The notes beneath the pieces are model-generated. The model saw only the letters and a list, made by a program, of their open reading frames with translations. It ran no database searches and had not been told where the DNA came from. This document shows positions 30,209 through 40,398 of a stretch of DNA of 64,000 nt, in pieces. The position numbers and the translations under genes were made by a program. How positions within the stretch are numbered: the stretch's first letter is position 1; each line of letters opens with the position of its first letter. This stretch comes from Rhynchopus sp. YZ270_cl-10 (Eukaryota; Euglenozoa; Diplonemea; Diplonemida; Diplonemidae): NCBI GenBank assembly GCA_964035575.1, contig OZ037915.1:620001-684000 (forward strand), in the 5' to 3' direction.

Positions 30209-31482
30209 TCATTTCTTGAACACAACGAGGTTAACGGTCATATTGTCTGTACCGATGCCCTCGCTTTCGATGCTTGGGGAGAGGCAGTGGTCGAGAAGCT
30301 CTGTACAGATGGTCTCGAGGGTGTGGGTGGGGAGGCGCGTGCGTACGAAGGACACGACCTCTTCGTCTGTGAGGACGTCCCAGATGCCGTCGCAGGCCTG
30401 CAGGAGGAAGTCGTCTGTGGGCAGCAGCGTGAAGGTCTCGATCGAGGGGTTGGCGGTGACGGCCTGCTCCTCCGCTGGGAGCGCGCCTGCCTGCTTGAAG
30501 TCGAAGTCACCCACCGCACGCGACACCGCAAGCATGCCCTCAACGCGCGCATCGCTGCTCACACGGCTCCCACTCTTCTTGATGCGTGCAAGCTCTCTGG
30601 GGGAATCCGGCTTATGATCATGAGAAAGACGTTCCGCAACCCCTCCACGGGATAGGACAGACTGTTTTGGGGAGGGGAAGGTGGGGTTTGAAAGTGCTTT
30701 GGAGGGGAGGGGGGGGGGGGAAGAAGGGAAGCCCAACCACGGTTGTGTGTTTTGAAGTTTTCCTAAAGAGATGAATTTTATAGTTCAATATGAAGGTAGG
30801 TATGCGCTAAAAGGTTGAAGGTGAAATAAAACAGCCTGCTCGTTGACAGTGTACCTTGGTATATGATCGGTTTGTGGGTGGGGGGAAAACAGAGGAAAAG
30901 TTTATAAGATGAACCCTAAGCCTCTCTGTGCTTAGTCACCTTTGATCACATTCGTTATCGTGCAGCATCAGCTAAAAAAAAACATACCCTAGAATCGCCA
31001 GAATTCGCGACGATGAGTGTTGTGTTGTCGAGGATAGCGACGCAGTTGACTGTGCTTCCCGTAGACCCAGAGTGGTCTGTTGAGAGCTCGGCCTGGCAGT
31101 TGTCGTCAAGCTGGAGGAAGGTGGCCTTGATGGTGCTCTCTACGAGGGGCGCTGTGAGGGCGGTGCCGGCTGCGGTGGCGGCCGTGAGCTTCTCATCAAA
31201 GAGTGTGTGGAGGTGCTGACCTACGTAGTCTGCGACACGCCACCCGCCGTGACCATCGTACACACCAAACAGCGCCACATTCGCATGATGCGGCAGTGCC
31301 GCCAGCGCACAGTGCGCGTCCTCGTTGCTGGACCGCCACCCCTGCATCGTGCACGACGCACACGAGAGCCGCGCGTCGCTCACCGTCGCAAGGTGTTTAT
31401 CAGTAACGGGCTCGACCATGAACGCACCCTTCGTGTCGTACAACACCTCGATAAGGTCTTCAAAGTGCTCCGTCTCCTCCAT
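30209..31482 (-). CDS. PP2C-type protein phosphatase, one intron
   Basis: 315 residues from exon 1 (30988-31482) and exon 2 (30209-30661). The 326-nt intron has GTATGT and AAAACAG ends and keeps the frame (ANSGDSR | SVLSRGG). Family motifs occur in order: SNEDAHCALA, LFGVYDGHGG, ANSGDSR, SHDHKPDSP, GMLAVSRAVGDFDFK, DFLLQACDGIWDVLTDEE and GTDNMTVNLVVF. These supply the Mn/Mg-binding aspartates of the PPM/PP2C serine/threonine phosphatases, so the enzyme looks active. It is cytosolic or nuclear, with no signal or anchor. ATG 31482 lies 12 nt after CTCACAG. An out-of-frame ATG directly after that acceptor could form a short upstream frame. The intron carries a TCTCGTG-type repeat, which explains its length. 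Confidence 0.9.
30895..30975. repeat. TCTCGTG-head repeat inside the PP2C intron
   Basis: TTTATAAGATGAACCCTAAG, CTCTCTGTGCTTAGTCACC and TGATCACATTCGTTATCGTG match the family at 1136, 31805 and 56560. It lies wholly within the intron 30662-30987. Confidence 0.7.
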
Positions 31483-31526
31483 AGTGCACCATCTGTGAGG
31501 GATTTTGGAAGTTTGTTTTTGTCTTT

Positions 31527-31713
31527 ATTTAAAAACTTGGAAAAATCACGTGTCGCAACAGAATATATCCACGCCACGCCCACCCTCCGCCCAACTTACT
31601 TCCATTTCGCGGTCTACGTTGAGATGTCCTACTCCCGCTACCGCTCGTCAGTCAACGAAACGGGTATAATTGGAACACAAGGGAGCAACTCCTTGTGCGA
31701 AGTAAGTGACTCG
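31527..31713. repeat. Dispersed repeat with T-arm-like hairpin, copy 1
   Basis: Almost identical to 34945-35132. It shares CTACTCCCG..ACCGCTCGTCAG with the bodies at 23135 and 47960, and has the hairpin CACAAGG/CCTTGTG (31676-31697) where those have CACAGG/CCTGTG. Confidence 0.75.
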
Positions 31714-31985
31714 GTTTATTTTTTCCACTCTGTTTGTATTTGTATTTCACTGTACTAACTGTTGTAAGTTAAGAGGTAGGTTCCTGCTGTGGGGAAAAAA
31801 ATGATAGTGTTATGATGACGCCAAGCCTCGTGTGTGATTAGTCCCCTTTTTGATCACATTCGTTATCACACAGCAACGTTGAAATGCCAAAAGCCCCTCT
31901 TCGTGTACCTTACCGGGACCAACCATGGTCCTGCAATCTATTTTTCGAGAAAAGTTTATGAAACTCTCTTAGCCAACCACAATCG

Positions 31986-32896
31986 TTATTCTAGGTCACT
32001 AAAAAAAATTTTATGGAGCGATGAAACAACCAAAATTTCAAAAAAAATAAATAAAATTCATACCGATCCATCTTGTAGTTCCACGCCACTTCACTGTAGT
32101 CCGAAAGATCGTAGCATATCGCAATACACTCCTCTGGGTGTTCTGCATGGTAGCGTACTGCCTCCGCCTCGCAGAAGGCTTTGCAGTGTTTCGGGAAGAA
32201 TCGGCGGGCGGGACGGAGACCTGTTACTGAACACTTATGGAACATCTCGTGGAAATCAATGTTCTCTGGCAACTCGGGCATGCACGCCTGCAGCTCCGCC
32301 TCAGTGATGCTTTCCGGCTCATTAAAATCGGGCATTCCATTCGGAAACACTGGAACCGCTCCAGGAGGAAAAACCAACTGCCCGCCGTATCCTTCCTCTT
32401 TCGCCTCCGGAGACGCAATGGCAGGTGCAGCTACCGGGGAGGGCTCCATGGGTGGAGGTGACGCAGGGGGGGGTGAGATCGGTGGCGGGCTATTCGCCAA
32501 ATCCCCTTGAGAGGTTGGGGAGTTGTCGCCTCGTGGGATGGACGCTGTGGTGCGGAGTGTTGTGTAGGATCTGGTCCTCGCGGCAACCTTTTTGCAGGTA
32601 TTTCCCACAGAGCGAAGGCAGACAGTCATATACAACGGATCCTCAGAGAGTTCTGGAATGGAATCGGATGAGTTTTGCGGTGGAAGCGGGCTGTCTTCCA
32701 CCAACGAATTTGAGGACACATTGCTTACAGTGCATAGATCTGTGTGCTCTGCCTTCAATGTTGCCACAACCAGAGCCACAGTACTCACATACCGGCCTTC
32801 CCCATGCAACTCCATCACCCCATCCTTGCCGATCCTCTCCAACACTGTCGCGAGCAGCGCATCATTGTCTAAATCCCCGCACGTAACTCTCACCAT
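31986..32896 (-). CDS. Alba-domain protein with proline-rich middle, one intron
   Basis: 281 residues. Exon 1 is 32064-32896 and exon 2 is only 31986-31998, joined across a 65-nt intron (GTATGA ... TTTTTTTTAG), so the protein ends NYKMDRDLE rather than running into AT-rich DNA. ATG 32896 follows a very long pyrimidine tract (32925-33000) and TTGGAAG. Residues 1-65 (MVRVTCGDLDNDALLATVLE, then GVMELHGEGRYVSTVALVVATLK) fit the Alba fold, with the loop G-x-G-R seen in RNA/DNA-binding Alba proteins. A Pro/Ser-rich linker (about 130-170) and an unassigned C-terminal region with conserved-looking Cys/His (about 215-275) follow. Likely binds RNA, possibly in mRNA control as Alba proteins do in trypanosomatids. 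Confidence 0.65.
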
Positions 32897-32924
32897 TATG
32901 CCTCTCAAAACCCTCCCCTTCCAA

Positions 32925-33000
32925 GGGGGGGGAGAGGGAAAAGAAGAAAAAAAAGGGGAAGGGAAAAGAAAGGGAAGAGAAAGGGGGAAGGGGGGGTGTT
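32925..33000 (-). promoter_or_regulatory. Long pyrimidine tract before the Alba gene
   Basis: About 75 nt of almost unbroken C/T on the coding strand ends in TTGGAAG just upstream of ATG 32896. This is the arrangement expected of a strong trans-splice acceptor. Confidence 0.6.
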
Positions 33001-33199
33001 GTGTGTGGAGTGAAAACTCGTGTATATGGGGTTCTGTTTGGGTGTGGAGGCAGGGGGTGGGAGGTGGGGCACAGCTGAGAATAAGTCCCCTGGGTCGGTC
33101 CAGGTCCAGGCCCAGGTCCAGGTCCCAGTCCGGCTGACAATAAGCGGGTCCCCGAGTCTTCTTCTCATGCTGTAGGGTGGGAGGGGAGGGTGAAATAAA

Positions 33200-34944
33200 A
33201 TAAAATTGTGGGAAAAGGTGGCGTTTTTGGCTTCAAATATGCAACAGTAAGGGGTGAAAAAAGAAATACTCCGGGGGTTTTTTCCAGCAAAGAAACATTC
33301 GAAAATATGGAAAAGGGGGAAAAAGATGATCAAGATAATATCCAGTCGAAATATGAAGTTTTTTTTTTTTGTCCATCAGCGGTTGTCTCCTCTTTGAAAA
33401 AAAATATTTTGTTTTTTTTTTTTTTGCAAATAAAAAATAGGGTACAGCCAGTACACCTTTCCCTAATAATAATAAAAAAAGAGGCTTGTAAGATGAACCT
33501 GGAGACAACCGCTGAAGCTGATGGTAAAACTTGACTCTTACAGTCGCCAACTGATCTTGATTACTCGACTAGAAAAAGGGGGGAAGATTATTTTCGTTGA
33601 ACGCAGCCTGAAGCTGATGGTACAAAAAAACCCCTCTCTCTCTCTGCCATATATTCTTCGCTTTTCTTTTGTTATTTTTTTTAAAATTTCTTTGCTCTCT
33701 TTTGCGATGGATCGATTGTAGGGTCAGAATACCCTAGGGTGAGGGTGGGTGAGATAGGATAAAGTAAAGGGGGCACAATGAACGCGGAAGCGGTTCTGTC
33801 TTTTGTATCAAAGCAAATTGTCTTTTTTTGCTCTTTTTGAAATCTCCCTTTTTGTGGTTTGCGAAAAAAAAAAAAAAAACATGCTCGCCAAAAAAGGGAA
33901 AATGGGGAGACAAAAAAAGGGGGGGAAAGGAAAAAGGAGACAATGAAAAAATATGAGTCTAAGCCTTTGTTGTGCTGAGTCAAAATAAAATCTCAGCAAG
34001 GAAGACATCCAGGAAAAAAAGAACGTCACGTTTTTTTTTTTTTTTTGAAGCACGAAAAACGTATCGTCTTTTACTATCAAATAATCAAGAAAAGTGAAAG
34101 TTATCGATGGTAGGTATCACTCCGTGACCCACTGTGCGCCAGCCACGGATGAAAGCACAATCAAATAAGGGAGAAGAGAAATGAACCAGAAGAATAAAGC
34201 ACAGAACAAAAGGACAAGCAGCGAGAAAAGAAATTGTTTCATATACTAACTATTCTACTGAATAGATGGTATAATAGAAGAAAAAAAAAAACGGGGGAGG
34301 AAATGTGGTGAACCTAAGCCTCGCTGTACTTAAGTCATTAGAACAGGGAAAAAAATTGTAATGGCACAAACCCCAACGTTATCCACACTCCGCATTTCTT
34401 TTTTTTTTGTTTGTTGTATCGAGAAATAAGCCCACCCGAGGTCTTCTGTCTCTTTTGGTCACTTTTTGACACTTTGTGACAAAAAAAAAAAATTGACAAA
34501 GTGAAAAATATTTCTTTTATTTAGGCATCCCTGCCACAAAAGGTTGCACAACGTTTGGGGAGTCGGGGTATTTTTTTTTTTTTTCTTGCTATTTTTTTTC
34601 TCGCTAAATTGCTGGAAATAGTGAGTTTGCCACCGTCGTGTCAAATATCACCTTTATTTCGTACAACAGGATAGCGATCGACGTTGTTTTTATTATCATT
34701 TATTTTCTTTTGAACACAGGGTGCTTTCCAGAGTTACAAAACAGCACGGTCAACTATCCTTTGGATTACAGAGAGAAACAACTCTGTAGGAGGAGCATTG
34801 ACTGTGGTGGTGATGCTTGACTGAAAAAGATCTCCTTTTTACTTATTTCTCAAAAATGAAAACACTATTGTTTCCATACACCACATTAAAAGCGAGACGA
34901 ACGGTCTCTGTTTTTCGCGCATTTGTTTCTTTTCTTGTTTTTTG
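33200..34944. other. Gene-free, homopolymer-rich
   Basis: Repeated A and T runs and purine tracts, diverged TCTCGTG-type heads near 33484, 33950 and 34306, and the second TACTAAC repeat at 34228-34280. A 60-codon plus-strand frame near 34638 is not recognised. No gene is supported. Confidence 0.5.
34228..34280. repeat. 51-bp repeat containing TACTAAC, copy 2
   Basis: Matches 18661-18712 nearly base for base in an unrelated setting. Confidence 0.65.
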
Positions 34945-35132
34945 AAAACTTGGAAAAATCACGTGTCGCAACAGAATATATCCACGCCACGCCCACCCTC
35001 CGCCCAGCTTACTTCCATTTCGCGGTCTACGTTGAGATGTCCTACTCCCGCTACCGCTCGTCAGTCAACGAAACGGGTATAATTAGAACACAAGGGAGCA
35101 AATCCTTGTGCGAAGTAAGTGACTCGGGTTTT
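34945..35132. repeat. Dispersed repeat with T-arm-like hairpin, copy 2
   Basis: Near-identical to 31527-31713. The hairpin is CACAAGG/CCTTGTG with a single loop change. Confidence 0.75.
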
Positions 35133-35231
35133 TTTTTCATAATTTGTTGGAGTAGTGTTAGCTGCCATCTAGACAGGCCTTCACTGTCCTTTTTTAAAAA
35201 AAAGGTGAAGAAGAAAAAAAAAAGAGAAAAA

Positions 35232-35390
35232 CGTTTGTAAGATGACCCCACGACATCGTGCTTGAGGCACCTTAAAAAGTGAAGTGGATAGTGCAAAACG
35301 CCTCTGGTACGCAGGGTCACCGACAGTCCGCGGGTTATCGAACCCCCCGGAGTGTTGCAAGCTGGGAGTTGCAACACTCCGGGGGTTCGA
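35232..35390. repeat. TCTCGTG-type element with 22-bp terminal hairpin
   Basis: An A-rich leader, then the head TTTGTAAGATGACCCC..., then the body GTGCAAAACGCCTCTGGTAC shared with 36005 and 49997. It ends in a strong hairpin: 35338-35360 (TCGAACCCCCCGGAGTGTTG) against 35369-35390, with one unpaired C. Confidence 0.65.
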
Positions 35391-35916
35391 AAGGGAAAAA
35401 AAAAACAAATACCGACAGAAGAAATGCGTGTCTCTATGACACTCAGTACTTCATGTGGTGTATGGGCTTTGAGACGGTGTGTTGTGTGTGTGTGTTAGAT
35501 AACAGATTTAAAGTGGGTAAACGCCTGAACGGAGTATAGCCCACTGTGTGTTTGTGTGTGTGTGTGTGTCTTTGTGTTTCTTTTTATTTGATAAATTGGT
35601 GTAGTGTAGTTGCCGTCGGTTGTGTTTGCCACAGTTGTACAATCTCCACTTTCCTTTTCTTCTTTTTTGAAGACTTCGCTTGCATTGGGTGCAGACAACC
35701 CGAGGATGTGCTCCACGATACAAAAAAAAAAAAAAAATACGCTTTTATCTAATCTTGTGTTGTGTCGACAATCACCTGCTAGTGTAGGATCTGTACTCAA
35801 ATGTTGCCCGAAGGCTTTTCTTTTACGTTTTAATTTATTGTCAAGAGGAGGGAATGGGATGGGATGGGGTTGCAACGTGAACAGCGTTATTTTCTGTTAT
35901 TATTCAGAATCGGCAA

Positions 35917-36085
35917 AAAAAAAAAGTTGACTTGAAATACAAAAATCCCTCTCGTGAACAGTGTACCGTTGGTACAATGATCATCATCAAAACAAAATGG
36001 GTGAAGTTGATAGTGCAAAACGCCTCTGGGACGTAGGGCACTGACACTCCGCGGGCTATCGAACAAATCGAAAGAGAAAAAGGAT
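35917..36085. repeat. TCTCGTG-type element (TTGACTTGAAATAC head)
   Basis: The A run and GTTGACTTGAAATACAAA head with CCCTCTCGTGAACAGTGTAC is joined to the same body (GTGCAAAACGCCTCTGGGAC) that at 35284 follows a different head, so heads and bodies recombine. Confidence 0.65.
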
Positions 36086-36250
36086 CGGGTCTTTGTTTGT
36101 GCACTCGAAGCCGGGCGAAACAAAAAAAAGTGGAAAAAGTATGGAATCAAACAGACAAATCACAAAAAACATGATTTTGTTTTCCGTTTTGTTTGCCCAA
36201 ACAAAGCGCTGCCTCCAATGCTTTTAGTAATGACAACTAAATCATGTTGG
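36060..36250. repeat. Dispersed repeat, copy 2 (pair with 29420-29650)
   Basis: Same ordered blocks as 29420-29650, partly overlapping the element at 35917. Confidence 0.6.
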
Positions 36251-36919
36251 CATTTTAAAAAAAAAGGTGAAGTTATTAATGCAGGCACCTCCGACTGACA
36301 CACAGCTGGATGAAAGCACAAAACAAAAACAAAAGCGGAACCAGGCCCTCCTTCTCATTTCGAATCACAGGGATGAACTTCATCAGAAAATAACAGCGGG
36401 ACTTTTTTGAGACATTTTTCCACGCTATTGTTCACTTTGCATTTTTTGAAGGTAGTCATACAAAAAAAAAAATAAAAGGGTAGGAAATATCACAAGTTTT
36501 TTTTCTTCTTCTTCTTAAATTATAGTTTCCGACCGCGCGAGGTGCCCACAATTGCACTTTTTTTTTGCCGCGCGGAAACTATGTTAAATGGTGGATGAGC
36601 GAACATCTATCACCTTTACTGGCCGCTAGATAGATCCTCAGCCCTCGCAAATGCTTTAGCCACCTATAGTTTCAGTGTTTCCCACGGTGAGATTTTGGGG
36701 TGAGAAATCTCACAAAAAAAAAAAAAAAAAAAAAAGTGAGGTGAGAAATCCAGGGATGTTGCTAAACCGCGTAGTGGAATTCCAAAATCCTTGAGAGGTC
36801 GTTTTTTTTACGGGAAATTTTACGTGGGGAAGTCGTTTTTTTTCCGGGAAATTTTGAGGAGTCTTTTTTTACGGGAAAATTCTGTAGGGTTGACCCGGGA
36901 GGCTGTACCTTCAATTATT

Positions 36920-37090
36920 TTTTTTTTGCCTGCGGCGCCATTTTTCATTTTTTGCTCCGCAAAAAGGGTTCGTTGAGTGACTGCTCTGTGGTGTAGTGTA
37001 AATGGCTATATTTTTACACCGTACCCTAATTTTTTTCGCCTGCGGCGCCATTTTATATTATTTTTTTTTGCTTCGCAAAAAAAATTTAGT
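36920..37090. repeat. CCTGCGGCGCCATTTT repeat pair, copy 1
   Basis: TTTTTGCCTGCGGCGCCATT, then TTTTTGCTCCGCAAAAA, then GTGACT..., TTTTTACACCGTACCCTAA and a second CGCCTGCGGCGCCATTTT. The same ordered set occurs at 38220-38385, 50536-50670 and 52890-53020. Each contains small GC-rich palindromes (GGCGCC; TTTTGC..CGCAAAA). Confidence 0.8.
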
Positions 37091-38219
37091 TCCGTATGTT
37101 CCCGATGGTACTTGTTTTCTGAAGGAAAAGTACAAAGTGAACGTGGGGGCAGTTTGCTTAGTTGCAAACTTTGCTGCATGTTGTGACCCCACCAGTTGAC
37201 GGACGGAGCACGTCGAACCCAAAGGAGTGAGAAAGAAGGATATGGCCAAAGAAAAAAGTAGCGTACCGTGCGCCTGCGGCGCAAGCTTGCATTACACCCT
37301 TCTTATGCCATAGTTTGGCTGTGAAAAAAGTGCAATTTTAAGCGCAATTTTGAAATGTGGCGTACCGTGGCTTCGCCAGAACGCGGTTTTCTCGAAGTTT
37401 TCTTGGAAAATGGGGACACTCTCGCACGGGTTTTGGAGGCTGCACCGGTCGTGCACTCCCCGTCTTTGGTTGCTGTTGAACAAGGATTCTCTCTCCTGAC
37501 TACATCTACGCAAAGAGACGCCACTGCCTTTCTCACAGCACTATTGAGAAGCTGATGGTTCTTCATGAACAGGCACCGAGTTTAACAACGAAAAGATGGG
37601 GAATATTCTTGAACACGCTGTTGCCTTGTTTCTCAGCACAAGCGTAACAGGTTCAAGAGAAAACGGAGGTGTTCCTGCTGATGGCGGAGGAGTTGGAAGA
37701 CTTCGCTCCCCGTATTTGCTTTCGGAATTGAGCTTCTGAGGACCTTTTTCGCGCGCAGCGCGAATTTTTTTTTTTTCCAAAACTGGTGCTTTCGGAAGTC
37801 GGTCAACGACCTGTCAATATCAGGGGGTGTGTGTACAGAGTCCCTGTGTCAGCGACCTGTCAATATCGACCCCTCCCGGAGCACCAAAAACGAAAGAAAT
37901 TGGACGTGGGGTTCTCAAAATTTTCGGGGAAAACGGCATATTTAGCGATAAGTGTGTTCGAAACGTATCATGTGGGCAAAAAAAATTATGATTTTCACCA
38001 CCAGACATGGACCAGGGTCGAAAAATGTACCTTTTTCCCGTGTAAAAAAACCCGTAAAAAAACCCGAATTCCAAGCCCAAAAAGTGCGATTTTCGTAACT
38101 GTTTAGCGTCAGGTCTGGAGAAATCTCACCTGCAGGAAAAAAAAAAAAAAAAAATCATGGTTGAACCACGGGAGTACCATGGGGAACTGGGTTGCTGACC
38201 GCACCATCCAGGCTGTACC
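37091..38219. other. Intergenic with a coding-like patch (plus strand)
   Basis: From 37355 a plus-strand frame (MWRTVASPERGFLEVFLENG, 66 codons) has coding-like composition, and more open sequence follows to about 37740 in other frames. Its opening MxRTVASPE is also the translation of the 118-bp repeat at 27585 (minus strand), so it may be repeat DNA fused to a gene remnant. No family recognised. Confidence 0.25.
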
Positions 38220-38385
38220 TCAATATTTTTTTGCCTGCGGCGCCATTTTCCCTTTTTTGCTCCGCAAAAAAGGGTTAGGTGTGTGACTATGTGCTGTAAA
38301 AAAGATAGATTTTTACACTGTACCCTAATTTTTTTTCGCCTGCGGCGCCATTTGTTTGATTTTTTTTTGCTCCGCAAAAATCCCT
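38220..38385. repeat. CCTGCGGCGCCATTTT repeat pair, copy 2
   Basis: Same order of blocks as 36920-37090. Confidence 0.8.
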
Positions 38386-38677
38386 ATGTTCCCAATGTCC
38401 CTGGTCGGCAGTGCTGAGAAATTTTGGGCACAAAAACAAGCTGACCCCCCAATCTTCCAACGACAGTGACATTTATGTCAACAATTTTTAGAAATGTTGC
38501 GTACCGTGGCTTCGCTTGGGTGCCATGCCTGCCATGACTGCCGTTTATTTTGTAAATGTACTGAGGTTACTGATAATTCGTGTACCACGTGTGCCTGGTG
38601 CAAATATCAATGAAGTGCCGAACTCCGAGAAATTCTCACATTCCGCCGGAGGCCCCCAACTTGAGCTAAGGTGGGGA

Positions 38678-38702
38678 CCCGGGCGCGCGAAGCGCGCCCG
38701 GG
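38678..38702. repeat. GC-only palindrome CCCGGGCGCGC
   Basis: CCCGGGCGCGC and GCGCGCCCGGG form a perfect 11-bp GC stem around the tri-loop GAA. The right half continues into the repeat shared with 17245. Confidence 0.8.
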
Positions 38703-38785
38703 CTCGCCACACCTATACAAAAACCCGCAAAACCGCAAAATCTTACCTATTTTCAGAGTTAGGTGAGATGCTGGGAAACACTGTA

Positions 38786-39333
38786 TAGTTTAAAAAAAAA
38801 AATGGTTCAGCAGCTGTTGGGATAGAGAGGCGAAAGAGAACCTAACAGAACCATACCTACACCTCTTCTAAAGCTAAGATGAATGCTTCTGCACAACACA
38901 TTACAAAAAGTATTTCGACATATGCATTGAAAGCCTAGGTGGGATTCAACAAAAAATATGCCCATCTTTCCACAAAAAAAAAAAAAGGAAAATTTTGCAA
39001 AATCAATTATCGTTGCAATCTCTTTAAAAGAAACCATACGTCTCGGGAGTGAGCTGATAACCCTCACCTCTTCCTGTTACTGCTTTTTTTTTGTTGTGGT
39101 GTCGACAATCACCTATCCGAGGACAGATTCGTGTACACGAAGGTCGCCCGAAGGCTGAAATTTCAAGGGGCTTTTTCTTTCCTTTTACCTATTGATTCAC
39201 CTCTTACATCCATATCCAGTTTTTGTTTGTGCGTAAAGTGTGCAATACATATTCTGTTGATATTTTTACTACAATCTGCTCCGACTGACTGGCCGTGAAG
39301 AGGACACCTCGTTGAGAAAACATTCCGTGACAT
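38786..39333. other. Gene-free
   Basis: Contains a diverged short repeat (AGTATTTCGACATATGCATT, also near 48488 and 54592) and a GTCGACAATCACCT repeat related to 35766. No gene is seen. Confidence 0.45.
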
Positions 39334-40122
39334 TCATGCGCACTTCCCGGCCACCTTCCGCCCTGCACAGAGGATGAGGCCTTGCATGCCTATTTTACGC
39401 AAGCTCAGACACATCACTGCCTGGCGTCCTACTACCACCGCGAGAGCGCATATCGAGAGCGACCACGACATGATCGGGCGCGTCTCCATGTTCATTGTGC
39501 ACAGCACATAGGCACCTACTGTGAACACTGCATTAGAGAGATTCATTGCGACGCAATACAGCAGTGGTCTGTTATGCAGGATATGCAGACAGTAACATGC
39601 CGACCCCAACTCCACACAGATCGTCACAATCGTACTGATCCTCCCTCCTTGTACACCTTCAATGGTACCAAGACATACCGTCAAAGCCATGACAACCAAA
39701 TGGTGAAACAACAACAACACATCTGGGGTCTCATAACACAAAAAGAAATCTTTTACCATCAGACCGAACATGCCGCCGTGGATGAGGTGGTCCACGAACT
39801 CACGGCGGTTGAGGAATTCATCGGCGCCAGCATGGTGTCCAGGGAAGCATAGCAGAAATGAGAGGTACAACAGCGCTACAGGCGCCCAAAGAAAGGTGAT
39901 CTTCGCAGACGCATCGTATGCCCAGGGTGGGGCCACCTCTGCGTATCCATCGGGGTGGTACGACCCTTTCCGCACCCAATCCTGCCTCAACAGGATGCAG
40001 CCTACAAGCGTTACTATACCCCATCCACAGGCGCTTGCAGTAAACTGCTCGCCAGCGATGGGATCCTGCACCATACTAAGCGACTCATTCACAGCGACGT
40101 CATAGACAGTGGAGAAGACCAT
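39334..40122 (-). CDS. TLC-domain-like multispan membrane protein
   Basis: 262 residues from MVFSTVYDVAVNE. ATG 40122 is preceded by a strong C/T tract and CTCGAG as candidate acceptor; open codons further upstream are leader. About seven hydrophobic segments lie between residues 35 and 245. The central VDHLIHGGMFGLMVKDFFLC, then LLFHHLVVMALTV, matches the TRAM-LAG1-CLN8 (TLC) core, including the paired histidines (FHH) after a loop with acidic and aromatic residues. TLC proteins act in ER or plasma membranes on sphingolipids (ceramide synthases) or membrane lipid composition (TLCD group). The size and lack of a Lag1 motif favour the TLCD/TMEM56-like branch. It lies just downstream of the MAPEG array. 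Confidence 0.6.
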   Translation of the reverse strand: MVFSTVYDVAVNESLSMVQDPIAGEQFTASACGWGIVTLVGCILLRQDWVRKGSYHPDGYAEVAPPWAYDASAKITFLWAPVALLYLSFLLCFPGHHAGADEFLNRREFVDHLIHGGMFGLMVKDFFLCYETPDVLLLFHHLVVMALTVCLGTIEGVQGGRISTIVTICVELGSACYCLHILHNRPLLYCVAMNLSNAVFTVGAYVLCTMNMETRPIMSWSLSICALAVVVGRQAVMCLSLRKIGMQGLILCAGRKVAGKCA

Positions 40123-40398
40123 TTTGGTGCAGAGGGGGTTCTCGAGGGGGGGGAAGAGAGAGAAGGAATGTAGTGAAAGTTGTGTGCTTCTCTGTGGAGG
40201 ATTGGGGTGTGAGGAAAATGAATGTGGTTCTAATGTTTGTGTGAAAATAATAGGGTGAGACAAATGTGTAGTGTTGTGAGAATGGTTGAAAATTTGACCG
40301 GATCTATCCTAGCTTTGGCATATAAATCATCAGAGCAGAGAGTGTTTGTCAGGTTCAGGGTTTGTGAAGTAGGGGGAAAAGAGGGTGTGTGGGATGGA

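Noticed and set aside
32862-33140. Pro/Gly-rich frames over the purine tract and GGTCCA repeats
   Set aside because: Low-complexity translation of the pyrimidine tract before the Alba gene.
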